Shown here: positions 48,631-58,401 of the stretch, piece by piece | Position numbering within the stretch: position 1 is the first letter of the stretch | How the letters are laid out: each line of letters begins with the position of its first letter | Assembly (NCBI RefSeq): GCF_035582795.1 | Contig: NC_134373.1 | Span: 32,396,501 to 32,460,500, forward strand | Origin: Mycteria americana | Lineage: Eukaryota; Chordata; Aves; Ciconiiformes; Ciconiidae | Length of the DNA: 64,000 nucleotides | Reading direction: 5' to 3' | Made by a program: the position numbers and the translations under genes | Notes under the pieces: generated by a model | Database searches by the model: none | Told to the model about the DNA's origin: nothing | The model's input: the letters and a program-made list of their open reading frames with translations, nothing else

Positions 48631-51600
48631 TCAAAGAAAAGAGCAGAAACACTACAGTAATAATAGCTACTCTTATAAGCATCTGCCAGGCAGTCAAGAA
48701 AACCAGGTTTTTCAGCACCAAGCCTTCACACTGCCCCATTAATGTAAGTGCACAGCCCAGACTCCTCCATGAGCTTACTTGCCTCTTTTTCCTCTAAAAG
48801 AACAGAGAACTCCTTGAGATCTTCGCTGATGGTGAAGTTGTTCCCTTGTGGTTTGATGGCAAGCAGAAGTACTTGATTTATTTATTTATGGCAAATAATT
48901 TGAGGCCTCAGATCTGGCTGCATTGGTCATTCAGGTGGTATGTGACAGTCTACACCAGCCAGTGCTGAGCTCACTAAATGCATAAGATGGGACAGATGAA
49001 GATGAACAGTTCAGATGAGTATGGAGGGAGGAGAAGCTGGGGATAACGATGGATCCATGAAATGGTGTACACAGTGGTTGTCTAAATGAATGACGACTTG
49101 TAAATAATAGTAATTTAAAAATCTCATCATCTTTGGGAATGTATGCTTTGCTCCATGAGCTTACGTGACTGCCTGGCATCACTATGATAAGCTATGCTCT
49201 GTGGTTGCGTCTTTTTTTTTTTTAATAAAAACCAAACTCTTTGGGTAGTGTCTGTGTTTCCTGAGTGCTGGCATTAGCAACACACGGTTCTAAACAGTCA
49301 TTGTATAAATAGGAGGTAGAGATCTCCAGAGAGCTACATGCTAGTCTTAAGAAATAATAACTTAGCTTTTAGGGAATAACATGTTGGATTTGCCTCTAAG
49401 CTTGTCCAACTGGAGCATTTGGCACATATGAGTGAAGTTCCGAGATTCCACTTAAAGCCATTGTCTTCATCCATCCCTCAGCAATGGGACCACTGGGATT
49501 CCCCTCTCTTTTCTTTCCTTTTCTTTGCTGTCTTGTAGTAAGTTTCTCTGTATCCTGGGCACATCTGTCCTTCCTACCACTGACAGTTCTGGAGGGTGAT
49601 TTTCATCAGTTGAAGATCATCTTCATGTCTAAAGAGCTGGTGGATTAAGAGCTTTTCACAATCTTTTAAAAGGGCTGAAATTCTCCAAGTTCTAGTTTCA
49701 GATTTCTCTTTTAGGCAGTGATGGATGAGATTTCTTGTTCACCATTGCACTGGTGCATAATTCTAAAAACAAGGTGAGGGAGGTGCCCACTTTGCTGTTT
49801 TTCTGTGTGTATGATAAAGTTAATCCCCAGTTTGTCAGCTCCCAGCTTCAATTTTATAATTTGGAGTTAGTCAAAGTACAGTTTGTTCAGCACCCTCATT
49901 AAGTATTGACATTTATAACTGCTGATTTAAACAGATTCAGCTTGCAAAGGGCCTCAGAAATCTTCAAAGAGTATTTACCAAAGGTCCAAGACAACAAAGT
50001 TCTTCTAATTGTATCCTAAATTCAGTAGGGATGTTACGCTGCTGGTTTCATGCTAAAAATATTATTTGTATTCAACAAAAGAGACACTTCCAATTTGCAC
50101 ATCTATCGCTTCTTACAGAGCACGGTTGTTTTCTCAGGATATTTCTTACCTGCACACTAATAAATAAACAAACAAACACACACAACTTGTAAAATGGGCT
50201 GAGAAATAGAATTTCTCTAAAAATACAGGGAATGCCAAGCCAGCTTGCGTGTGGGCTAGGTGGCAATACCGGGTGATGTAGAGGACTAAATGGTAGTGTA
50301 CCACATCCTCTAAAATGACATTAAACAAAGCTACTCTTCTGATCATAATTTTGGAGAGATTGTGTTGCCCGGAGTATAAGTTTTATAGCACTTCTTTAGG
50401 GGTTGCTTTTGTCTGTGACACAGTTTTTAGGAAGCTGTAGCTAAAAGCAAGAGAGATACAAAGACTGGAATTGAAACTCTAACGTTCTGGTCTAATTTTA
50501 GATAAGGGGACACATTTTGGTGAATTTAGAAGATGGAGATTTCTTGCTGAGTAAACCCAGGCTCTCTAGCACCACATTTGATTCCGTTATAGTGCTGCTC
50601 GTCTACAGTGAATCCATTTTTATCAGTTAAGGTACTGAGTGATATATTAGAGCCAAATTTACTGCTCTGGGGATTAAAACAACGTAACAGTGCAAAGCTG
50701 AAAGGGGTATTTGCCTGGTGTACTTTCAGTATGTGTATCTAAGTAGGGCAAAACAGCTTTTTGTCATCCTAGACTTCATATAAAACAGCTTAGTCACACT
50801 GAGGCATCGCTACAAGAAGTACAAAAACAATTTTGAATGCACTTCTTCGTTTGCTCTGTTGGAAAGTATAAAGGTCAAGTTAACCAAAGGATGTCATGAG
50901 ATGATACAGGAAAGATACAGTAGGAGAAAATAATTGAAAGCAAGTACCCAATTACTTGTTCCCATCTGCTTTGTGAGTGGTAAGAGAGAGATGGAGTATG
51001 TCATTAGTGCGCAGTCACTGTAGCTGTGACTGACATACACTGTCACATTGAAGCACATAGGTTAAAAACCAAACCAAAACAACAAAAAAACCCCACCAAC
51101 TTTGGCAGCTGGTTAAAGCAGATTCATTTGTATTAAGTGTTTGGGAATTACAGTTTTTAGCAACAGAAAGTCCTTACTGCGCTGACTTTTCCTTATTTTG
51201 GTGTTAACAAGTGAAAATAGAGATGTTTTGTAGCCCACGAGAAGGACATGACAGAATCGTCTGGCTCATTTGCCAATGTAGAGCTGCTTATCAGGTCTTG
51301 CATCTTCTGAGCTGAGTAGGAAGGTCTTTATCATGTCCCAGCAAACATCGCAAAGATGTGATGTTCACCCGGTAATGATTTAAACCAGACAGTGGATACT
51401 ACAAGGAATTATCTCGAACATGAGAATTTTGCCTCCTTTTACTGGGAAAGCTCAGCAAGCTCTTATCGAGTCACTGGTGACATTTGAAGGCAACCATCAG
51501 GGTGATATCTGCCCTGGGAAGAAAGCAAGAGAAGTTTCAGGGGGTGGCATGCATCACAGGGAAAGCAGAGCAGCATCTGAAGTGCATTGCTTGATGATGT

Positions 51601-52031
51601 CTTTGGCATACTGTGTACTTGACAGGTCCCAATAGGCGTCTTCTGAAAATTGGTCCTTTCAGTAGTTATTTTGTGTAAAGGTATAAACAAGGTTTGCCTG
51701 TCAGGATTTTACATGTGTTTCTCATAAACTCCATGTCCAGGTATCTAAGGAACAGTTTACAACTTAGCAATATGTGAGAATGGAAAATATTATTTTTGTT
51801 GTAAGTATTATTGGCTGGGTGACTGAAGTTTCTCATAAAGCGTCCAGTGCTTCTGAGGTGCCTGTGTCCCTGAGGAGCTTCTGTGCTCGGAAATGCATGT
51901 AACTCGTGGCTCAGGACTGACGGCATCACACACTCAATAGGAATTTGAAATTTCCATAGGAACTGAAATGCTGTATGTCATTCAAGCTCGACATTTTTTG
52001 GCCTTTTGAAGGTTTTCAGTCTACACAGGCC
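48631..52031. other. Intronic stretch, nothing recognised
   Basis: No gene, known repeat or strong exon candidate is seen in 3.4 kb. Frames are below 90 codons. Short (AAAC)n at 50,160-50,182 and a CAAACC/AACAA run at 51,067-51,100 are simple repeats. Confidence 0.45.
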
Positions 52032-52094
52032 GGGTCTGATCCTGCTCTCATTAAGGCTAATGGGAGCTTTGCCATCAGCTTCATGGGAGTAGGA
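52032..52094. repeat. Degenerate palindromic 'GAAGTCAATGG' repeat, copy 3
   Basis: 'gggtctgatcctgctctcattaaggctaatgggagctttgccatcagcttcatgggagtagg' matches 'gcctgatcctgctcccattgaagtcaatgggagttttgccattgacttcaatgggagcagg'. This is the best-preserved copy; the two arms remain largely complementary. Confidence 0.65.
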
Positions 52095-52192
52095 AAGAAT
52101 CTGTCACAGGCCGTGCCTATCCAAGCCATGGATTATTTTGTATGGGTCAAGGTCTTTGCTTTAGTTTCTTTTTTTCTCATTGCTAGTTTTTT

Positions 52193-52445
52193 CATTATTA
52201 TTTGTATTCCAAGTGTACCTAGAGACCCTGAATGAGATCACAGCTTTACTATGCTGTGCACTGTACAAACAGGTACTTGGAGGTGAAACCTGCCCCAGAG
52301 AGCTTGTAATGTAAATAGGAAGATAAGGGAAAGCTGGCAGGTGAAGGAAGAGGGGTGCGCAGAAAGGACACAGCTTGCTTGGAGTGGCAGGCAAGGATGA
52401 GGAGTGCAGCCAAGTCTCTTCGGTCCAGGTTCAGTGCTCCCAAGC
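52193..52445 (-). repeat. MIR-like SINE (antisense), nearly full length
   Basis: Collinear blocks are 'cattattatttgtattccaagtgtacctagagaccctgaatgagatca', 'atgctgtgcactgtacaaacaggtact', 'aaacctgccccagagagcttgtaatgtaaatag', then a degraded middle, then 'aagtctcttcggtccaggttcagtgctcc'. They match the reptilian MIR-like antisense sequence from its 'ttattatttgtatta(c)' tail to its 'cagtccagtgctc' head. Confidence 0.75.
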
Positions 52446-53016
52446 GCACTACTCTGTTCTGTGCTGGACTAATTTTAGATCTATTCTGGTGGAATTGAGG
52501 GAGTTTTCTACCCGTTTTCAGCTGGAGCACTATCTATCTGCCCTTTGCTGTCTGAGGGCAGCAGGAGAAGGGACAGATTCTTGTCTACTGGGAATTACAG
52601 TGCCTATTATCACAGGGAACAGAAGCGACTTATACCATTTCTCTTTGGCTTATCTGGTCCTGTGAGTAACCATTTGCCTTCTCAGCAAAGTTGTCCTGAT
52701 GCTGAATGGTTCAACGTGCTGTGTGGTAGAGTGCCAATAAGATAAAACCAAATAAATTTGGCTTTTCAGAAATGCCAAAGATCCTTGTTAAAAGAGGAGA
52801 GAAGTAAGGCTTCTGGAAACAAAATGCACCATTATAATTAGTCTTATATGTTCTCAAGGTGGCTGTTGTTTGGCTTTCTTTATTCATTAGCTTGTGTTGG
52901 AGAGGAGGAAATGTATATTTTTATTTGGTTCATTGTTAGTGGAAGTTCCTTAACTTCATCAACTACTGTGAAGTTTATTACTTTCATTCCTGTACTTGTA
53001 TTTATTTTCTCTACAG

Positions 53017-53238
53017 CTCTATGGCTTTACATATCCACAGCTCCTTCAGGAAAGGGGATTTCTTTTGTCTTGTTTCACAGGGGCTCTGGTTTATTCCCTG
53101 GACCAGTCTTCACCTGTTGGAGAAATGAGTTGGCAAAGCTTAACAAGTTCTGGGTTTGCCTCAACTAATTCATCTAGTCTCTTCAGGGCAATATCCCAGG
53201 CTTTTTCTGACTATAGGGCAAACGTGATATCTGTTTAA
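53017..53238 (+). other. Candidate alternative terminal exon
   Basis: There are two usable acceptors: 'ttattttctctacag' ending 53,016 and 'ggatttcttttgtcttgtttcacag' ending 53,080. From the second, the DNA read in phase 1 is open to TAA at 53,236-53,238, so it is phase-compatible with the donor of the coding exon at 17,283. The predicted tail is Ser-rich (it includes SSPVGEMSWQSL and FRAISQAFSDYRANVISV). No good donor lies inside. A canonical AATAAA is at 53,759 with T/GT-rich DNA just after, giving a plausible polyadenylated 3' end. Not recognised as any known protein; may be fortuitous. Confidence 0.25.
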
Positions 53239-53628
53239 CACAGGAGAACACGAAATTTCAGCTGTGACCAAAAACTACATTGCCCACATAGGTATATTTA
53301 TTTTAAATATGTTGGTACCAGACTTTATGCCAGGATGAAAATTACGTTCTGCTTGCCACGGTTGAGAAATGGCTGAAAACTCACTTCCCAAGTTGATGTT
53401 GGGGGACATTTTTGTGCTAAATTTTGAGTGAAATTAATTCACTCTTGCAATAAGAAAGATTACAAACCAATCTGCTTCCTCCCTGTAGCAAAAGTCGCCA
53501 ACATGTACGACATGACGAGTTGGTTATTGCTGTTAGGAGCTTTCTTCTGTATGTGATACTATTTGAGAAATGGAATGCTATGGTGTATTTAAAGGCTGTG
53601 TTGTAAAATGCATATGCACGGGGGGTAA

Positions 53629-53656
53629 AATTAAGGTTGCCTGGGCAACCTTAATT
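53629..53656. promoter_or_regulatory. Perfect 28-bp palindrome with ideal RFX X-box
   Basis: AATTAAGGTTGCC and its exact reverse complement GGCAACCTTAATT flank TG. The centre GTTGCCTGGGCAAC is a textbook symmetric RFX-family X-box (GTTGCC, 2-nt spacer, GGCAAC). The two arms are 13 bp and perfect. RFX1-3 sites of this type act in enhancers and promoters of ciliary and neuronal genes. Binding here is inference from sequence. Confidence 0.6.
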
Positions 53657-53758
53657 CTGGCATTTCCTGATTTTTGAATGCTATTTTGTGCAACCTTCTC
53701 ATTGCCTCAGAGTGGTGCTTGCACTGTGTTCTATTTATATGCACACGTTATAAACTAA

Positions 53759-53764
53759 AATAAA
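53759..53764 (+). terminator. Possible polyadenylation signal
   Basis: AATAAA lies in 'actaaaataaatgttttgtaatgttagtgttgg', where the GT-rich downstream element is well placed. It would serve the candidate terminal exon at 53.0-53.2 kb. AATAAA is common in AT-rich introns, so this is weak on its own. Confidence 0.25.
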
Positions 53765-53784
53765 TGTTTTGTAATGTTAGTGTT

Positions 53785-55623
53785 GGATTTCAGCTAGTTA
53801 TTTGTTCTTCATTTCATGCTGGAGTTGTTTTGTCTTTTGGGTTTGTTTTTGAACATTTTTAACAGTTAATATTCAAAGGAAAATGTTATCGATTTCATCC
53901 TTCCCATACTGAAGACAGCTCTTTTCAGTTGAACCTGGTTGTGCAGGGGTAAATCAGGAAAGAATTTGGCTCAAGTGATTTCTATTTCCTTTGGTATTTT
54001 TTTCCCTGTTTTGCAGTAGTTCTGTATGCAACTTTTCAATGAGCAATATGTTTCTCCTAGTTTCACTTTACTAGAGAGATCAGGGTGGAAAACATAACAT
54101 CCAATCAAAGTGATGTAATCTCCAAGGGAAAAGTTTCTGCAGCCTGCTGTAAGTAGAAATTACGGGGGGTTTTTTTTTGGTGTTTTTGTTTTTTGTTTTT
54201 GTTTTTTTTTTTTAAGCAGGTCTCCTGGATCAAACTGTTTAGGGCTTCTAGAAGGGAGCAAGTGCATCCAAATGGATTTTCTCCAAAGTAAAATGTTCGC
54301 TTTTTTTGGCTGTGCTTTTAATAGCAAAAGTTATTTTCTCTCTCATCAATTTGTAATAAGTCAGAACAGTGAAGTTCACTGAATCATCTGAAAATGTAGC
54401 TGATATGTAATCTTAAAAATCAAACTGAGGAAACAAGGACTGCAGTGTAACCCATGATGTATGGGGAGCTTATGGAAGAAATGATGAATGAAATGAGTTT
54501 TATTGGAGGTGGGAGCAGGAAGGAAGCAGGTGGGTAGAGCTAGCTCTAAATCAGATAGTTGTATATATGGTCCGGGTTATTTTTAACATTATGCCACTGT
54601 TTATTCTAATGTTGGGGAAAGTATTTTGATTTCCTGAGGCCTGATGATTGAACAGTGAAACAAATGTTGTTCGCAGCCATGACTGATGGTGAATTCAGAC
54701 TTGCAAGATAACTAAGGGAAGAACCCGATCAGTAATTAATTCATCTTGACTACCAAGCTCAATAAATATCATTGCCCTTTTGAACATGAGGGATGAGGAT
54801 GGGTAAGCGCCTTCCCAAAGGCGTGGAGGGGTGCAGTGCTGGGGTAGCACCTCCATCCACGAGTTCATGGCTTTCAGCAGCCCTGTGTCCAACCCACTAG
54901 ATGTGACCTCTTTCTAAAAACATTTGCTCGTACTGTGATTTAAAATTAGCATTCCACCCCGGCACATCATATGATTTTCTAGCAGGAGTAGAGTGAATAA
55001 GAGTGTTCAGGACACTCCCAATATCAGCTGTTTTAATCTAAGTACGACTAAGGAGGGGTTCGATGTCCTTCAGACCTGCTTTCTAGGCTGGAACATGCTG
55101 TTCCTTTCTCCCATCCTGAGCTTTACAACATACTTTGGGCCAAATTGTCTGCTGAAGTAAACAGCCAAATTTGAGTTTATACAATCCCAAACAGGTCTTC
55201 CTCCCCATGGGGGTTGGGGGAGGGTGGGGAGTATTGTATCGTAACTTCCCCAGATCTAAGCACTGCAAGCACAGGGAGTTTGGAGTTAAGGAGACATTTA
55301 AAATAAATCACTATGATATTATAAGAAATGCACAATTAAGTCAGTCATATAATCTACTTTATACTAATGTCCCGCAATAATGCTAAATATGTGATTAAGG
55401 CATTTTAATGGTTGTGGTCCTAGAATAGATGCAACTGATTATAAGGCACATTTGAGTTATTTCTTATTCTCCTTGTGGTATCTTGTAAGGCAGAGACATT
55501 TCCTGCAAGACAGAGGAATTGAATCCTTGATTTAATTTGCAAAATGAAATTCAGCCTAAGTATTGATTTGCTCAGAGTACTGTCATAGTAGGATCATGCA
55601 ATGACTTGCAGCATTTTGTGCCA
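53785..55623. other. Intronic stretch, simple repeats only
   Basis: The stretch 54,170-54,213 is a T/GT-rich low-complexity tract (listed separately). No gene or repeat family was recognised in the rest; frames are under 70 codons. Confidence 0.45.
54170..54213. repeat. T-rich (GTTTTT)n tract
   Basis: T runs are separated by single or double G: T9, GG, GTTTTT units, then T12. Confidence 0.9.
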
Positions 55624-55688
55624 GCTTCTGTTTCCATCAAGATCACTGGGAACTTTGTCACCGACTTCCTTGGGAGCAGCTCTGGGCT
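55624..55688. repeat. Degenerate palindromic 'GAAGTCAATGG' repeat, copy 4
   Basis: 'cttctgtttccatcaagatcactgggaactttgtcaccgacttccttgggagcagctctgggc' follows 'cccattgaaatcaatgggaactttgccactgacttcattgggagcaggatcaggcc' block by block. Confidence 0.5.
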
Positions 55689-55852
55689 GTTCATGTGTAC
55701 TTGTAGTGCTAGTGCTCCCATTTACCAGGGCCTGAGGAAAAAGGGTCTTGGAGGTGATGGTTCATCGCTCAGAAAGCCGGTGGGGAGAGATGTGGATTTT
55801 TTGATGTGAGGTTTTCAATCACTTCCTGCACCAGTTGTAGCCTCAGTGCCAT

Positions 55853-56254
55853 GTGGTTGTCACCGCTGAGCTCCTGTATCCATCACAGCTCTTCTGGCCA
55901 AAGGCCCTTGCACAGATGGACCTCTACCAGCATAGCTGCGCTCATCCTGCCCTGGAAAAGACTAGAACAAATATGACAAGCAATTTTACCTTTGTTTTAC
56001 TTATAAATGCTGCGTCCACAGCCACATCAGCACAGTTGTCCTGGTTTAATTGCATTGACGTGAAACTCTTGCACTGGCACAGCTCTGTGAGCTGGAGTGA
56101 AGACCTCGACGTATCCCTGATAGACAGTGTGCAGGCAAAAATATGTGGGCATTTCGACACCTTTGTGCTGCTTTTAGCCTTCACTTTCTTGTTTCCTTTT
56201 CTCCAGACCTTGACATCCCCAGTAATTAAAATGCAGTTCTTTGTAACGAAATGA
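55853..56254 (+). other. Unassigned 133-codon open frame
   Basis: The frame is open from 55,853 to 56,254, with a second open frame on the other strand (55,942-56,184). The predicted peptide has a hydrophobic stretch near its end (FVLLLAFTFLFPFL) but no recognisable domain. The segment 56,020-56,100 ('cacatcagcacagttgtcctggtttaattgcattg...') has the wording of an old repeat, so I favour non-coding repeat-derived DNA. Confidence 0.15.
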
Positions 56255-56431
56255 CATAAACTGGTCTTGCTCTGGGGATCTGCTCACTGCACATAATGAA
56301 AGTCAGGTCTTGGAGTTTGTTACTCTGCTCTACAGACCCACCACAACTCTGACCAAGAAACCTGAAACTTTTCGTAGTTTATACACTATCAGAACTCCTG
56401 TTATCTGCATTTATCTTGCAAAGCCACCTGT

Positions 56432-56476
56432 ACAAGCTCATTGTCTTCAAATTTACAAACTCATTGTCTTCAAATT
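56432..56476. repeat. 23-bp tandem duplication (2 copies)
   Basis: ctcattgtcttcaaattt starts at 56,437 and again at 56,460, preceded both times by acaa. The two copies differ at one or two bases. Confidence 0.85.
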
Positions 56477-57124
56477 ATGCTCCCAGTGACATGTGTACAA
56501 CCCCAAAGAAGGAAATAGGGTTGGCCAGATGACACAGGAGACATAATCACGAGTAATGGATTTACACAGCACTGGACCTGAAGGGATTTGTGTTATTACT
56601 GATGGTGCATGAGCCAGAAAAAAATTAAACTTGACTTCCAACTCAAGGTGAAATTTGCAGCAGTGTTTTTTTACTTTTAATCTTAGCGTCTTGCCGGAGT
56701 GGTTCTTAATAGCTGTACAAGCCATGTAGACCCGTTGTACAGAGCCACAGCGTGGGGCTGAACGACACCGCACAGGAAGACAGCAACCCTGAACAAAAGG
56801 AAAGCCCTTCCTAAAGGCGCAACAGTCCTCTGAGGAGGAAAACAAAACTTTTTTTTCTCCCCACCATGAAAATATGTGATGGAATCTGAAAGTCAGGAAT
56901 TCTTTCCGTCTCCTAATTCACAACTTTCAGATCAACATCAGGGTATGTCATTGTTTGGAAAATTAATAGCTTCAAGCTGAGTTTTGTCACAACATCCACA
57001 AGTTCTCCTTTATAGCCCAGCAAAAGCACAGACAGTGCTGGTTAAGTTGCTCTCTTAGTCAAGTCTTCTGGTTTATTTACTTCAGCATTGTTTAGTTACT
57101 AAATGTAATTTTAGGGCCTAAATT

Positions 57125-57205
57125 TTCACTGTTAACACTTCACTGTTAACTGTTTCACTGTTTCACTGTTAACACTAAACAACTTTAACTGTTAACACTC
57201 TGTTA
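57125..57205. repeat. Irregular CACTGTTAAC tandem array
   Basis: TTTCACTGTT and CTGTTAACAC units recur about seven times between 57,125 and 57,205 with irregular spacing. HNF1- or MYB-like cores (GTTAAC, AACTG) are multiplied by the array. It is probably a decaying minisatellite. Confidence 0.8.
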
Positions 57206-58400
57206 CAATTCATTTGAAGCCAGTGATGCTAGACTGTCATAAGAATGAAGTAAAAGAGAAATCTCTTGCTTCAATCTAAAGAGTTATCGGGTGCTAACAG
57301 TTATGAGGAGAAAGGGCCAATATTTTCAATGCAGCATCCTAAAAAACTTAGACATTTAAATCCATATATGGACATGTCGTTAACAACTGCCTGCTTTCAG
57401 ACATACTGAATCTCTGCAGCCCTTGTTGACATAAATGGAAATCGAGATGTTTGTTGCTAATGCTCATGTAAGGCTTTGGGTCTGCTTTACACATGTGCGT
57501 GCCCAGTGCCGGAACATCCAGGACTTTGAGCCAGATGCTGAGCTCCCAGCTCTCTGGGCTGGGTGGGCTTGCCAGTCTCTCTTCCTTTTTGATGGGCTTC
57601 CTGTACCAACTCTCAAAATTTGTGAGCAAATAAACCAGCTTGAAAGCACAGAAGACCATGAGAAGGCTTTCTTCAAATCTCATCAGTGCTTTTCTTTATC
57701 ATCTCGTTTCTAGCTCCCAGACCATAAGATTGGGGCCAAAGTGGGGTATTGCTGAACAAGATGAGATGTACCCTTTTCTGAAATAAGCTGCTTCTGTTGC
57801 CTCGAGTGCTCTCAGCCTTGGGAGCAGCAGACAAGGACCATTATTCAGACGTGGCTTGGCACAGAGACACAGTCACTAAGCTTCCAGGCTGGCTACGAGT
57901 TGGTTCAGTTGAGAAATTTTATACAAGGCCAATGCAATTATTCCTTTTTTTTTTCCTTTTCTTTTTTGCTTGTAAGAGAAGAAAAAATTCAGATTCTTTG
58001 AGCTTGATTGGAAGGAAAATGATCCTCTACTGCTGGATTTCCCAAACTGCCTTGTAATCCAAATAAGTCTGGATTTGACTGAATTCCCGTAAGAGGCTTA
58101 GTGATATCTGAGCCATTGTTTTAACTTAATGCTGTCTGATGGGTTGATTATACCTAGTGCTGCAATGCTCAGAGGTTTTTTTTGTTTGTTAAATTGTGGA
58201 TAAAGAAGTTAATTTGAAGATGAGGTCCCTTTCATCTCTTTTAGGAATAACAAGTCCAGTAAATTGTTCATTTAACAAGTAACAGTTTGTGGCATGTCTC
58301 ATTGCACGGGCTTTTCAGGTTGCTTTCCAAATTTGCATTTCTGATCAAGGATCTGTATGGTTTTGGTGGAGCTGTGTGCATAAGGCATGATGACCTTTTT
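57206..58400. other. Intronic stretch, nothing recognised
   Basis: Overlapping frames occur on both strands at 57,348-57,713 (111 codons -, 92 codons +) without known domains. A T-rich run lies at 57,944-57,967. No repeat family was recognised. Confidence 0.45.
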
Positions 58401-58401
58401 G

